A program made the translations under genes and the position numbers. Source: CAYVAP01 sp964343195 (GTDB taxonomy: Bacteria; Bacteroidota; Bacteroidia; J057). Taken from it: a stretch of DNA of 60,411 nt. The notes under the pieces are model-generated. The model did not search any database and had not been told where the DNA came from. It saw only the letters and a list, made by a program, of their open reading frames with translations. This document shows, in pieces, positions 26,582 through 35,993 of the stretch (position 1 is the first letter of the stretch; the number at the start of each line of letters is the position of its first letter). The stretch is from NCBI GenBank assembly GCA_964343195.1, contig CAYFIR010000020.1, forward strand, positions 1 to 60,411, written 5' to 3'.

Positions 26582-26682
26582 ATTGTCGGAGGGATTATCT
26601 GGCTCTGGAATTATGTTCCAGCCGAGGCCATACCAGCGCCATCGTGGAAGATGGTCATAATGTTGAGCAGCGCCGCTCGTGA

Positions 26683-26866
26683 GCATCTGTGATGCGACAC
26701 GCAACGTCATAGCGTCTCTGACGCTGCGGTCTCCTCCAGTTATTCGATTAGGGGGGGTGAAATTTACTCATTCCCTCCCGTGATACCATGGGGCTAGGGC
26801 CGCTTAGCTCATCGGTCAGAGACCGGGTAGGAGAGACACGAGACAGAGTCTCGCGCCAGCAGGGGG
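26683..26866. repeat. Hairpin-rich direct repeat, copy 1
   Basis: Positions 26728-26866 match 27435-27571 at roughly nine of ten bases by eye. Inside and just before it are short hairpins with three-base loops: GCATC-tgt-GATGC (26683-26695), GCGTC-tct-GACGC (26712-26724), CGGTC-aga-GACCG (26813-26825) and CGAGAC-aga-GTCTCG (26839-26853). The 562-base spacer between ppc and the small membrane gene is otherwise without a coding frame I can defend. Confidence 0.75.
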
Positions 26867-27044
26867 AAAAAGCAGAACAGAAAGCAGGAAATGGGGTTCG
26901 CTGAACGGATACCTCGGCTGGGCTGCGACGAGGTGCAGCCTGGGTTTTGACTTGATCCATTGCTTAGCTTTTGACCCAAAGGTCGGGCCCCGGCCTGCTA
27001 GGAGCAAGATGGGTTTGGGGGAACGGATACGTCTCGGCTTAGGA

Positions 27045-27350
27045 TCAATACGGAACAGGGATAAATTTCCAGCTAATCACTTCATAAAATCTCAGAAGGT
27101 GAACTAAAAGCGGAATTGGGGCATTAATCCAAAACCCCAATGCTGTAGCTTTTTTAATAGGATACCACTTCTTTCCAAGGTAAACTAATACTAACACATG
27201 CCCAATAATGAAGGAAATACCCCTCCAGACATCATACTCCGAGTAAGGATTTGTTATCGTGCCTAAACCATATAACACAAACACCATTACGTAACGCATA
27301 ATAACAATCGATAAAGTGTTTATGATCGAAATAAAAAATACCGACTTCAT
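27045..27350 (-). CDS. Small AT-rich membrane protein (101 aa), unknown
   Basis: Not recognised. The 101 residues hold three predicted membrane segments, about 2-30 (SVFFISIINTLSIVIMRYVM), 44-62 (GISFIIGHVLVLVYLGKKW) and 68-90 (ATALGFWINAPIPLLVHLL), ending FIPVPY. The gene is visibly richer in A and T than all its neighbours and stands between the two copies of a hairpin-rich direct repeat, both signs of acquired DNA. No ribosome-binding site is clear. Its position suggests cargo of a small mobile or recombining unit, but there is no transposase or integrase nearby. Confidence 0.6.
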   Translation of the reverse strand: MKSVFFISIINTLSIVIMRYVMVFVLYGLGTITNPYSEYDVWRGISFIIGHVLVLVYLGKKWYPIKKATALGFWINAPIPLLVHLLRFYEVISWKFIPVPY

Positions 27351-27389
27351 AATTTGAGATTTTTAATACGGATGCCCCCCCGCTCGCGC

Positions 27390-27571
27390 CGGACTCCCGT
27401 CCGATGTGCCGTCCAGTCGGTCTCTGACCGCTACGGCCTCCTCCGGTTATTCGATGGGGGGCTGAAACTTACTCATTCCCTCCCGTGATGCCATGGGCGC
27501 TAGACCGCTTAGTTCATCGGTCAGAGACCGGCAAGGAGAGACACGAGACAGAGTCTCGCGCCAGCGGGGGG
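27390..27571. repeat. Hairpin-rich direct repeat, copy 2
   Basis: Same order of elements as copy 1: CGGAC-tccc-GTCCG (27390-27403), CGGTC-tct-GACCG (27418-27430), CGGTC-aga-GACCG (27518-27530), CGAGAC-aga-GTCTCG (27544-27558). The hairpin at 27418 has a different stem from its partner in copy 1 (GCGTC/GACGC) but keeps both pairing and the loop. The sequence after 27571 no longer matches copy 1. Confidence 0.75.
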
Positions 27572-27716
27572 GGCTTCGTTCCTCAGGCCAGGCACCCAAC
27601 GAGCCCAACTATTAATTCGCAAAATTCTCTAACTTCAGCGAACCAACAGGAGCGATAAAGGTGTGAGTTTCTATTTTACGCTGCATTCCGCCCAAAACCC
27701 AAAACCCATCTCCAAA

Positions 27717-28655
27717 ATGAAATCTCTACTGATCGCCATCCTTTTGAGTGCCGCCTGTATCAGCCAGGCCCAGGAAGTCATGCCGCTTTATCCCGCTGGC
27801 AACATCCCGAATGCGAAGCCTCATGATGTCCAGGAGGAAAGCAGCGGGGATACCCGCCGGTTTATCCGTAAGGTATCCAGGCCAGAGCTGACCATTTACC
27901 TTCCATCGGAAGAGTCGAATACCGGCATTGGCGTGGTGATTTGCCCAGGCGGTGGATACAGTGGAGTGGCCATCGACCACGAGGGGCACTGGATGGCCCA
28001 AAAATTCAACGAGCACGGCATCGCGGCTTTCGTGCTGAAATATCGCATGCCCATGGCCGAGACTTCGCCCAACAAGGAGATCGTTCCGCTACAGGATGCC
28101 CAGCGTGCCTTGCAGATTGTGCGAGAACATGCCGATGAATGGAGCCTTGACATCGACAAAATTGGCATCGCAGGTAGCTCCGCAGGCGGGCATTTGGCCT
28201 CTACTGTCGGAACGCACTACAACGAGGTACACATTGAAAATCAGCGAAATACGGATCTTCGCCCCGATTTTATGGTGTTGAACTATCCCGTGATCAGTTT
28301 TGCCGACAGCCTGACCCACTATGGCTCCTGCCGAAACCTGATCGGAGAAAAAGCGGTGCCCGACGCGGACTATTCCGCTTTCATCATCCCTGAAGAAAAA
28401 GTGCTGAAATACTCAAACGAGCTACAGGTGACTCCGGAAACTCCGCCTACCTACATCACCCACGCCATCGACGACGGGGTCGTGAAGGTGGAGAACTCTC
28501 TCCTGTTCATTGCGGCGCTGCAACAAAATCAGGTGCCGGTAGAGTCCTTTTTCTACACGGCTGGAGGCCATGGATACGGCATGGACAATCCCACCGCAGA
28601 GGTCGAGTGGATCGACAGTTGCATTGAGTGGGTGCTGGAGATGTTTGGGGAATAA
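27717..28655 (+). CDS. Secreted alpha/beta-hydrolase esterase
   Basis: A serine hydrolase of the BD-FAE/acetyl-xylan-esterase-like group (carbohydrate esterase type). From the ATG at 27717 the protein has 312 residues with signal peptide MKSLLIAILLSAACISQAQ; the frame extends 18 residues upstream without a good signal. The oxyanion region VVICPGGGYSGVAIDHEG (about 82-99) and the nucleophile elbow GIAGSSAGGHLAS are clear, with Asp in THAIDDGVV and His in GGHGYGM completing the triad. It lies convergent to the PUL genes and probably removes acyl groups from the same glycan (inference). Confidence 0.88.
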   Translation: MKSLLIAILLSAACISQAQEVMPLYPAGNIPNAKPHDVQEESSGDTRRFIRKVSRPELTIYLPSEESNTGIGVVICPGGGYSGVAIDHEGHWMAQKFNEHGIAAFVLKYRMPMAETSPNKEIVPLQDAQRALQIVREHADEWSLDIDKIGIAGSSAGGHLASTVGTHYNEVHIENQRNTDLRPDFMVLNYPVISFADSLTHYGSCRNLIGEKAVPDADYSAFIIPEEKVLKYSNELQVTPETPPTYITHAIDDGVVKVENSLLFIAALQQNQVPVESFFYTAGGHGYGMDNPTAEVEWIDSCIEWVLEMFGE

Positions 28656-28660
28656 AAATA

Positions 28661-28690
28661 CCTGGGGGCACCCACATGGGTGCCCCCAGG
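28661..28690 (-). terminator. Terminator at the 3' end of the PUL operon
   Basis: A 13-bp perfect stem (CCTGGGGGCACCC with GGGTGCCCCCAGG) and a four-base loop. On the minus strand it runs into TATTTTTATT. It separates GH30 from the convergent esterase gene. Confidence 0.8.
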
Positions 28691-28720
28691 CCTTGATTGT
28701 GGTGGGTAGGTCAAGCGGGA

Positions 28721-30205
28721 TTAATACACCACGCTCTGCATGGCGTGGGGCTGGATATTGGCCGATATCGCCTGATCGCCGACGTAGAGTTTGTAGGAAA
28801 TCGGCTCATCGGTATGGTTCATCACGACGGTGACCATTTTTCCATCTTCATTGAGGAAGGAGGTACTCAGCAGGTGGCTCCTGCTGCTGACGGTACTCAC
28901 CCGCTTGGCCTGAGGCCGGATAAACTTGGAGAAGTGGCCGATGTAGTAGTATGACGGAGTAAAAATCAGCTCTCCAGTACGGGTGTCGGCATGGACGGGG
29001 GCAAAGCAAAGATTTTTCACGTGGTTGGGCCCACCGGTTTCATCCAGCAGGATGTTCCAGTCAGTCCAGGCGACGGTCCCCTGGTTGAAATCGTTGATCA
29101 TGGAGCGACCATACCTTTCGGCATTGGGCCAGTACTCATACTTCGCCGCGTCAAATGCCTCGTTGCATCCTTCGGTAAAAATCAGATTTTTGGAGGGAAA
29201 TGACTCTTTGATATTGCCCAGACTGGTGAACATGGGCTCCCCGCCCGTCCAGGTTTCATACCAGTGAAATCCGACCCCCCACACGTACTTGGCTGCCTCG
29301 GGGTCTTCCAGAATCGTATTGGCCCGGTGATTAATCAGGTCTCGGTTGTGGTCCCAGACGATGATTTTCTTGTCTCCCAAGCCCTCCTGTTCGAGGGTAG
29401 GCCCCAGGTGATTTTTCAGAAAATCCCGCTCCTCCTCGGCCGTGTAGATGCAGGATTCCCAGCGCTGGGTCGCCATGGGTTCATTCTGGATGGTGAGGCC
29501 CCAGATGGGGATCCCCTCGGCTTCATAGGCCTGGATGAATTTGGCATAGTACAAGGCCCAGCTATCGCGGTACTCGGGAAGGAGCTTGCCGCCTTGCAGC
29601 ATGTTCTGATTGGTCTTCATGAAGGCCGGCGGACTCCAGGGGCTTACATAAAGCGGGAGGTCACCTCCAGCGGCCTGGGTAGCCTTTTTGATCAGGGGAA
29701 TCCGGTATTCCCTATCGTGATCGATGCTAAATGTTTCGAGCACACTGTCTCCCTCCTCGACATAGGTGTAGCTACCCCGGCTGAAGTCACAACTGTGGAT
29801 GGTGGTACGGGCCAGGGTGTAGCCGATGCCTTCCTCCTGGCTGTAATAGGCCCGCAACAGGGCTTCCTGCTGGGCTTCGGACAAGGTCGAAAACACCTCA
29901 GCAGAGGCATCGGTAATGGCCCCTCCGATGCCCATAAAGGTCTGAAAAGTCCGCTTGGGATTCACGAAGACGGCGACCTCCGTTTCCAGCGGCTGATCGG
30001 CTGATTCAAAGGCTCCCTGAGCGGTAAGCGTCAGCCTGAGGTCGGTGTTTTCCGCAGTGGTGTACACCTCAACGGCTTTATCCACAACCGAAAAATCATC
30101 GGTCTGACTGTTACTGGTAGCAGGTGAATCGGGTTCATCCAATGCTGGCTGATCACAGCCAAACAGGAAAAGGGGGAGCAGCAAAAGGGAAAATATGGGT
30201 TTCAT
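28721..30205 (-). CDS. Glycoside hydrolase family 30 lipoprotein
   Basis: A retaining glycosidase of GH30, clan GH-A, most like the beta-glucosylceramidase/beta-1,6-glucanase subfamilies. From the ATG at 30205 it has 494 residues and a lipoprotein signal with cysteine at residue 17 (LLPLFLFGCDQ); 13 extra residues upstream are discarded. Family motifs: FMGIGGAITDASAEVF near the start of the barrel, acid/base Glu in LTIQNEPMA (about 240), nucleophile Glu in IFTEGCNEAF (about 346), and a C-terminal beta-sandwich with VMNHTDEPISYKLYV. It is the last gene of the leftward PUL operon, 65 bases after GH5, and probably cuts beta-1,6 branches of a beta-glucan. Confidence 0.92.
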   Translation of the reverse strand: MKPIFSLLLLPLFLFGCDQPALDEPDSPATSNSQTDDFSVVDKAVEVYTTAENTDLRLTLTAQGAFESADQPLETEVAVFVNPKRTFQTFMGIGGAITDASAEVFSTLSEAQQEALLRAYYSQEEGIGYTLARTTIHSCDFSRGSYTYVEEGDSVLETFSIDHDREYRIPLIKKATQAAGGDLPLYVSPWSPPAFMKTNQNMLQGGKLLPEYRDSWALYYAKFIQAYEAEGIPIWGLTIQNEPMATQRWESCIYTAEEERDFLKNHLGPTLEQEGLGDKKIIVWDHNRDLINHRANTILEDPEAAKYVWGVGFHWYETWTGGEPMFTSLGNIKESFPSKNLIFTEGCNEAFDAAKYEYWPNAERYGRSMINDFNQGTVAWTDWNILLDETGGPNHVKNLCFAPVHADTRTGELIFTPSYYYIGHFSKFIRPQAKRVSTVSSRSHLLSTSFLNEDGKMVTVVMNHTDEPISYKLYVGDQAISANIQPHAMQSVVY

Positions 30206-30270
30206 GAGGATCACTTTTTTGCTAAACATTGGGGAATTAGCCATGGACAGCTTCTGGGTACTGCCCTCGA

Positions 30271-33006
30271 TTAACGCCCAGTCTGGATGAGTTTTTGGGT
30301 GAAGGTGGTTCCATTCTGCAACGTCAGGGCAAGGTAGTAAATCCCAGCAGGCTGACCGAAAAGGTCGATCTGCTCCGTTACCTGGTTGACATGGCTCAGT
30401 TCCTCTCGGTAAACCGACTTACCGGTGACATCAAATACCTCAATCTGTATATCCTGGGGACTATGAAGCTGTGTATTCAGGGTAAAGGTATCAGCAGATG
30501 GATTGGGATAAACCTGTAGAGAACGAAATTCGCCCGGCAGGTCGATCTGGCTGGTCGCAGAAGCAAACTCGACCCAGTTGAGGTTAAATGGCGCGGCAGT
30601 GATGTAGATGCGAAGGGTGTAGCGTCCGGCTGGTAAAGTAGCCGTCTCCTGTTGGGTATTCCATAACTGCCAGCCCCCGGTTGGGGAGAAAGAGGCACTA
30701 TTGATTAGAGTGGACTGTCCGTTGGAATCAATAATGAGCAGTTCCAATCCACCAGATCCCCACTCAGAGGCATTGCGGTAAGAGATTTGGTATGGCCCTG
30801 CCTCCGTAATATTGATTTCGTACTCAAGGTAGTCTCCGGGGTCAAGATAGGCGAGGTTCTGCCCCCCACCCGTATCAGAGCAATCTTCCAGTGAAGTGCC
30901 GATTTGAAAGTCGTAATCTTCGGCTTCTACCCGCCCTGGGAGTTGATGGACAAAGCGGAGGGTGTTGATGACGTCTTCCTGTGAAAAACTGTTGAGGGGA
31001 GTCCCGTCGCTCGCCAGGACCGCACTACCTGAGTAGGAGACGTCGATTTCTTCAGTGGACTTGAGGGTGTAGTCCACCTCTATGATTAGGCTCCTGGGCT
31101 TGTCTGGATGAAACGAAACAGCGTTAACGGGCACGCTACTACCGTTTACACGCACATCAAAACCTGCTGGGCTAACTGGTAAGTCGCTATTCAGGGGCTT
31201 ATTGACATCGAGTTGTATGCTGTATTCATCCCTGGTCACAGCGCCCCTAAATCCGGTAGGAACATCGCTGCTGGCTTTGGCCGTTTTAACGAACTCAAAG
31301 CTACCTAGATTGAACTCCGGAGTTTCAATATAAAATCGGATCTTACGATCCGTAGTATCCAGGATCACATCAGGGATGGTAACCGTTTGCCAGTTTTGCC
31401 AGCCACCTGTTGAGGGAACCGCCACAACTGGAGTGATGTTGCTTCCATTGGCGGTGAAGTAAAGACGTCCACCAGCCCCATCCGAAGCCGTGCGTACCCG
31501 TATGTCGTAAACCCCGTTTTCAGTTACTTCCACTTCGTATTGCATCCATTCGCCGGAGTCTACAAATCCTACGTTGTATCCGTTGGAGGCGACATTGTCT
31601 TCTGAAGGTTCAATGTCAACCCCATCATTACGGTAGATCCAGCCATTGTTCCATGGGGTATAGTTACCGGTAGAAACATGGTAGTTGGCTGTACCTGTGT
31701 CGTAGTAGGCACTACCATTTACCCCCATGTCATAATCTGTAGCATGGATCACTCCAGGGATTGAATGGGGGGCTCCATACGGAACAGTCTCATCGGAATA
31801 TACCTGACGAAACATGGCATCCACTACGTCTGGCTGAAAATCACAATTTTCTGCCTTCAGTGATTCTGTTAAGTCCATCAGGGCATTGGTGGCAAACTCT
31901 ACGGTCGGTTGAGGGCCATTGCCACTCCAGTAATCCAGGAGGGTCTGGTATGCTTCGCTTTTCTCTACCGAAAGTGGACAGGAGATCGACTCGATTTTCT
32001 TGAGGGGCCACCAGGCCCATCCGATGTCGAGGTCTTCTAGCAGCCGGATGGCATCGCGAAACCAGACGTTGGAGTTTTCACCGCTTTCTCCCAGGTAAAG
32101 GGGAACATTGTGGGTATTGCGCAGGTCGATTACCCATTGCATCGTAGCGACATCATTGTTGGACCAGTATTTATGGGGAGAGTAGACGAGATTGTCATCC
32201 CAGGGGGGCGTCAGGCCGGTAAAGTCATTGGCAAACCAGTTGCCCTCGATGAAGATCATGTGGGTGGTATCGACTGTGCGGATGCTGTCGGTACATTCCA
32301 CATAGAGCTGACGCAACATGGCATTACCTGGCAGATCCCAGTTGGGCTCATTTAGCAGGTCGTATCCCGCGACCCATTGCTCATCGACATAGCGTTCAGC
32401 CAGCTTTTTCCACAAGGCTACCATTTTATCACGGTTCGCCTTGCTCTCCCATAGAGAAGGTTTGGTCTCATCGTAGTCTGAGATCCCTGCATCGTAGCCC
32501 TGTCCTCCGGGTGCGGCATGCAGGTCGAGGATGACGTACATTTCGTTTTGTGCACACCAGGAGATGACACTGTCGGTCAGCTCAAAGCCTTTGTCCAGCC
32601 AGGTTTGCTGGCCAGGTATGGGCTCATCTTCGATGGGCAGGGTAAAGAGGTTGTAGTGCATGGGCAGCCGCACGGAGTTGAAGCCCCAGGCCTTGAGGGA
32701 ATCCATGTCAGCCTTGCGGAAGTGATTGGCCAGCCACGCATCGTAGAATTGATCGGTGGCGGTTTCGCCGATGAGGGCTTCGATGGTAGCCCGGATTTCG
32801 TGTTGGGGATTGGCAAAGCCAGCGGTCTGTAACATGTACCCCTCCTGTACCATCCATCCCCCGAGGCCCATGCCCCTGAGCAGGATGGTATCCTGGTTTT
32901 CATTTACAATCGCGCGGCCCTGGGCCCGGAGAAAATGCTGCCCCTGCAGAGAATGGCCGCCAAATAGCAGCAAAAAGAATATCGAAAGGTGAATAATGGG
33001 TTTCAT
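30271..33006 (-). CDS. Secreted GH5 glycanase with two CBMs and a T9SS sorting domain
   Basis: A 911-residue extracellular endoglucanase-type enzyme. Signal peptide 1-22; GH5 barrel about 25-370 with RLPMHYN, acid/base Glu in YDLLNEPNWD (about 218) and nucleophile Glu in LYLGESGEN (about 306). Two CBM6-like beta-sandwich modules follow (about 420-560 and 695-830, each with a GxxLEYEI/GEWMQYEV-type motif), separated by a bacterial Ig-like segment. The last 75 residues are a type IX secretion sorting domain (VYPNPSADTFTLN ... AGIYYLALTLQNG). It probably attacks the backbone of a beta-glucan at the cell surface. Confidence 0.93.
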   Translation of the reverse strand: MKPIIHLSIFFLLLFGGHSLQGQHFLRAQGRAIVNENQDTILLRGMGLGGWMVQEGYMLQTAGFANPQHEIRATIEALIGETATDQFYDAWLANHFRKADMDSLKAWGFNSVRLPMHYNLFTLPIEDEPIPGQQTWLDKGFELTDSVISWCAQNEMYVILDLHAAPGGQGYDAGISDYDETKPSLWESKANRDKMVALWKKLAERYVDEQWVAGYDLLNEPNWDLPGNAMLRQLYVECTDSIRTVDTTHMIFIEGNWFANDFTGLTPPWDDNLVYSPHKYWSNNDVATMQWVIDLRNTHNVPLYLGESGENSNVWFRDAIRLLEDLDIGWAWWPLKKIESISCPLSVEKSEAYQTLLDYWSGNGPQPTVEFATNALMDLTESLKAENCDFQPDVVDAMFRQVYSDETVPYGAPHSIPGVIHATDYDMGVNGSAYYDTGTANYHVSTGNYTPWNNGWIYRNDGVDIEPSEDNVASNGYNVGFVDSGEWMQYEVEVTENGVYDIRVRTASDGAGGRLYFTANGSNITPVVAVPSTGGWQNWQTVTIPDVILDTTDRKIRFYIETPEFNLGSFEFVKTAKASSDVPTGFRGAVTRDEYSIQLDVNKPLNSDLPVSPAGFDVRVNGSSVPVNAVSFHPDKPRSLIIEVDYTLKSTEEIDVSYSGSAVLASDGTPLNSFSQEDVINTLRFVHQLPGRVEAEDYDFQIGTSLEDCSDTGGGQNLAYLDPGDYLEYEINITEAGPYQISYRNASEWGSGGLELLIIDSNGQSTLINSASFSPTGGWQLWNTQQETATLPAGRYTLRIYITAAPFNLNWVEFASATSQIDLPGEFRSLQVYPNPSADTFTLNTQLHSPQDIQIEVFDVTGKSVYREELSHVNQVTEQIDLFGQPAGIYYLALTLQNGTTFTQKLIQTGR

Positions 33007-33056
33007 ATACGAGTAGGTTGGTAAGTGAAAGGCTGGAAATGAGAAAAAAGGGGAAT

Positions 33057-33104
33057 AAGGTATATATGGGCAGGCTGGCTACCTGTATCAACTCTATATA
33101 CCTT
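33057..33104. other. Inverted repeat in the PKD-GH5 spacer
   Basis: AAGGTATATA (33057-33066) and TATATACCTT (33095-33104) are perfect 10-bp arms; an inner CAGG/CCTG pair lies within. It is in the 227-base gap between two genes of the PUL operon and may tune the expression of downstream GH5 and GH30. Confidence 0.5.
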
Positions 33105-33233
33105 GTATCTCCATCATTGTCGTCCCCATATAGCGCTGTCCGACTTCTTGTCGAACGGATACAAAATACAGGGGGGCAATACGCCCTTGCGTTGGGACGT
33201 ATTACCTCGGATACTGGTGAATGATCACAGGTT

Positions 33234-34073
33234 TCAGATCTCGCGAACGGATACATTGTCGATCACGATGCCATTGGAGCCATACTCAGCTCCGCCACCA
33301 CGGATCACGAGATACACCGTTTCACGGGTGGGAAACTGGAAGGTACCATCTCCACCGCCGACGGAGCAGGACAGGGTACTAAGGGATCCTTCCAGGGGTT
33401 CTCCTCCACATCCATCCCAGGTATTCAGCCCCAGACGAATTCCCCCATCGGTGTAATCTACTCCTTGTACAGGGGTGGCGGTCCCTACATATACCTCAAA
33501 CCAGCAGTCACTCAAGCCATTCCCGACTACATCCATGTCGATTTGATAGGTAGTGTTGGCTTCGACATTAAAAGACTGGTAAATACCAGCGTGTCCCCAT
33601 CCACCGCCTGACCAGGCTGCTGCACCGTTTTCAAACGCGACCTCTACGCCCGGCGAGATGGGGAGGACTGTCCAGAATTCATCACCCTCAAATTCTCCAT
33701 TCTGGACGAGATTGGGGCCGATGATGTCGTTTTCGATGACAATGGTCTGTACCGACTCTGCGGTTCCCCCTTCGGTGAAGACCTTGAACCGGACTTCATA
33801 CTCCCCTGCAAGGGGGTACAGGCGCTCTGCCTCCAGGCCTTCAGCTGAGGAGTTGTCCCCAAAAGACCAGTGGGTGTACCAGGCTCCTATGTCCTGTTGG
33901 GCTGAGAAGGTGACCAGATTGGCATTTTCAGCATCGTAGGAAAAAGTAAAGGCCGCATCCTCGCTGGTAGGAGGAGGCACGACCTCTTCGGTCTGGTTGA
34001 GGGAACATGCGGATAGCAGGAGCAGGGCAGCCAGCCATGCCAATCCGTGTTGGATATTTATGAATGAAATCAT
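33234..34073 (-). CDS. PKD-domain surface glycan-binding lipoprotein
   Basis: A 279-residue lipoprotein (signal with cysteine at residue 23, LLLLSACSLN). A PKD-type beta-sandwich covers about 40-120 (WSFGDNSSAEG, YPLAGEYEVRFKVF) and a CBM4-like module about 125-279 (GPNLVQNGEFEGDEFWTV, IYQSFNVEANTTYQIDMDVV, NGIVIDNVSVREI). In glycan loci of Bacteroidota a protein of this build follows SusD and acts as a surface glycan-binding protein (SusE-like position). PKD proteins of this sort are typical of laminarin loci, which supports a beta-glucan substrate. It is co-directional with SusC/SusD. Confidence 0.85.
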   Translation of the reverse strand: MISFINIQHGLAWLAALLLLSACSLNQTEEVVPPPTSEDAAFTFSYDAENANLVTFSAQQDIGAWYTHWSFGDNSSAEGLEAERLYPLAGEYEVRFKVFTEGGTAESVQTIVIENDIIGPNLVQNGEFEGDEFWTVLPISPGVEVAFENGAAAWSGGGWGHAGIYQSFNVEANTTYQIDMDVVGNGLSDCWFEVYVGTATPVQGVDYTDGGIRLGLNTWDGCGGEPLEGSLSTLSCSVGGGDGTFQFPTRETVYLVIRGGGAEYGSNGIVIDNVSVREI

Positions 34074-34209
34074 GACGTTTTTCCTGTTAAAAAATAAAAC
34101 CTTAAACGGCTAGTGGTGGGGGATTTCGCTGCGCTCAACGTGATTGAAAAAGTTGCTGGTGAGCACTTTATGCGAATTGCGAATGGATAATTACATAATT
34201 CCGCAGGCA

Positions 34210-35982
34210 CTAGTATCCCGGATTTTCCACCAGCTTTGAGTTGTTGTTGATCCGATCCTGGCCGATGGGGAAGTAATACTGACGCTCATAGAACTTCATG
34301 GGAAGATTCTCTGCTGTAATGATGGTGTAAGTGAAGGTTTCTTCGCCTACGGCATCCACATGGCGGAGTGAGCGGTACCCCATGACCTGAATACTCAGGT
34401 CTTGAACCGCTGTGCGCCACCTTCTGACATCCCAGTAGCGATGGTCTTCAAAAGCCAGCTCGATTTTGCGCTCATTGCGTATGCGTTGCTTGAGGTCCTC
34501 TCCCGAGTAGGGCTCCAGACGCAGGTGCTGCTGTAGGCCGGCTCTGCTGCGGATGGGCTCAATGTAATCACGTGCGTCAGATTCTAGGCCCAGCTCTATG
34601 GCGGCTTCGGCTGCGTTCAGGTACATTTCTCCGAGTCGGAAGATGATACAGTCCTGACCGGAGTAGTACTGCTGAATGAGCAATGTAGTGGGGCCATCAT
34701 TGAGGTATTTTCGGACATAGGCTCCTGTCTTCGTAGCATCCGGGTGGATGCCCATCCCGTCTTTTCCGATACCCGTATCGGTATTGGTGTCCAGCTGTCC
34801 ATCTCGTTCCGTAGCATACCAGGTTTCGATGCGGTCTCCCTGAAACATATCATTGTCGGTCAGGAGGGTGCCTTTGAAACGCGGATCGCGGTTTTCGAAG
34901 GGAGAAGCCGGGTCAAAGCCAGAGCCCTCTTCATTGGGCAGCAGCCCCGTACTCAACATCTCGTAGCTGTCCATTAACTGCTTGGAAGGGGACATGCTCG
35001 ATCCCCAGTCCACGCGGTAGCTGTAAGGCGTGTTGTAGAGGTCGTAGGAGTGCCCTTTTTCAAATGGCAGCCACACTTTGACGAAGATGGCCTCGTCGTC
35101 GGTTTCATCGACAAATAGATGGTAATAGTTTTCCGCCGGATCCGGATACTCATTGAACAGGGTGTGCCCACTGTTGTTGATCACCTCGGCAGAGGCATCC
35201 ATGGCGATCTGATAGTAATTATCCGCTTCGGACTCGGGAATTCCTACGACGCCATTGAGTTCTACCGTACCATACCTGGCGATGCTACCTGCATAGAGAG
35301 CTGCCCGGGACTCCAGGGATTTGGCGGCCCACTTACTGGCCCGGCCTTTCTGATCAGACCACCTGTTGGGCAGCAGTTCAAAGGCCTGCTGCGCATCTGC
35401 CAGCACCTGATCATATACTTCCTGTTCTGTGTTTCGCACAGGAAAGTATTCTTCTTCCGGGGTGGTATTCGGATCCTGGGCCTCCAGAATGAGGGGCACT
35501 CCCCCATATCGCTTGGCCATGGCAAAGTAGCAGTAGGCTCGCAGGAAGTAGAGTTCGCCCAGGCGATGTTCCCACTCCTCCGTGCTCAGGGCATCCAGGC
35601 CAGTAGCCTCGATGTTTTCAAGGGCATAATTGATCTTCCAGATGTTGAAGTATCCCCACCAGTCCAGGGGCCAGTTGTTGTTGATGGTGCCCCAGTTACC
35701 CGTACGGTACGAGTTGGAAGCGGGAGTCCAGGCATAGGTACTCCTGGCCAGGTCTGAGAGGGCATCCCGGTGGGCTCCCCAACCAGCTCCACCTCCAAAA
35801 TCCTTGAGATAATCCCAGGGCATGAGGTCGTAAATCTTGTAGATATATGCATCCATCAGGGCCTCATCGCTCCAGACGTCAGCGTCTGTGATGCGGTCCA
35901 GTGGCGGCTGATCCAGGAATCCCCCGCTACATCCAGCGAAGAGAAAAGCAAGAGCGGCTATAAATATGCGAAGTCGATTCAT
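34210..35982 (-). CDS. SusD/RagB-like nutrient-binding lipoprotein
   Basis: Outer membrane lipoprotein that caps the SusC channel and captures oligosaccharides. From the ATG at 35982 the protein has 590 residues with signal MNRLRIFIAALAFLFAGCSG (cysteine 18); 22 upstream residues in the open frame are not used because they would overlap susC and lack a signal. Family features: GGFLDQPPLDRITDADVW at the start, helical TPR-like repeats, and the C-terminal RxRNERKIELAFEDHRYWDVRRW and FPIGQDRINNN segments. It begins 11 bases after the SusC stop, so the two are translated as a pair. Confidence 0.95.
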   Translation of the reverse strand: MNRLRIFIAALAFLFAGCSGGFLDQPPLDRITDADVWSDEALMDAYIYKIYDLMPWDYLKDFGGGAGWGAHRDALSDLARSTYAWTPASNSYRTGNWGTINNNWPLDWWGYFNIWKINYALENIEATGLDALSTEEWEHRLGELYFLRAYCYFAMAKRYGGVPLILEAQDPNTTPEEEYFPVRNTEQEVYDQVLADAQQAFELLPNRWSDQKGRASKWAAKSLESRAALYAGSIARYGTVELNGVVGIPESEADNYYQIAMDASAEVINNSGHTLFNEYPDPAENYYHLFVDETDDEAIFVKVWLPFEKGHSYDLYNTPYSYRVDWGSSMSPSKQLMDSYEMLSTGLLPNEEGSGFDPASPFENRDPRFKGTLLTDNDMFQGDRIETWYATERDGQLDTNTDTGIGKDGMGIHPDATKTGAYVRKYLNDGPTTLLIQQYYSGQDCIIFRLGEMYLNAAEAAIELGLESDARDYIEPIRSRAGLQQHLRLEPYSGEDLKQRIRNERKIELAFEDHRYWDVRRWRTAVQDLSIQVMGYRSLRHVDAVGEETFTYTIITAENLPMKFYERQYYFPIGQDRINNNSKLVENPGY

Positions 35983-35993
35983 GATGGCTAAGG

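Noticed and set aside
26799..26880. Possible tRNA (TTAGCTCATCGGTCAGAG looks like a D arm)
   Set aside because: No anticodon arm, T loop or acceptor closing stem follows; the resemblance comes from the CGGTC-aga-GACCG hairpin.
26748..27007. Short open frames of 60-70 residues in the repeat-rich spacer
   Set aside because: They run through the repeated hairpins, have no start signals and no protein-like composition.
29264..30004. 246-residue open frame opposite GH30
   Set aside because: Antisense to a family with both catalytic glutamates visible.
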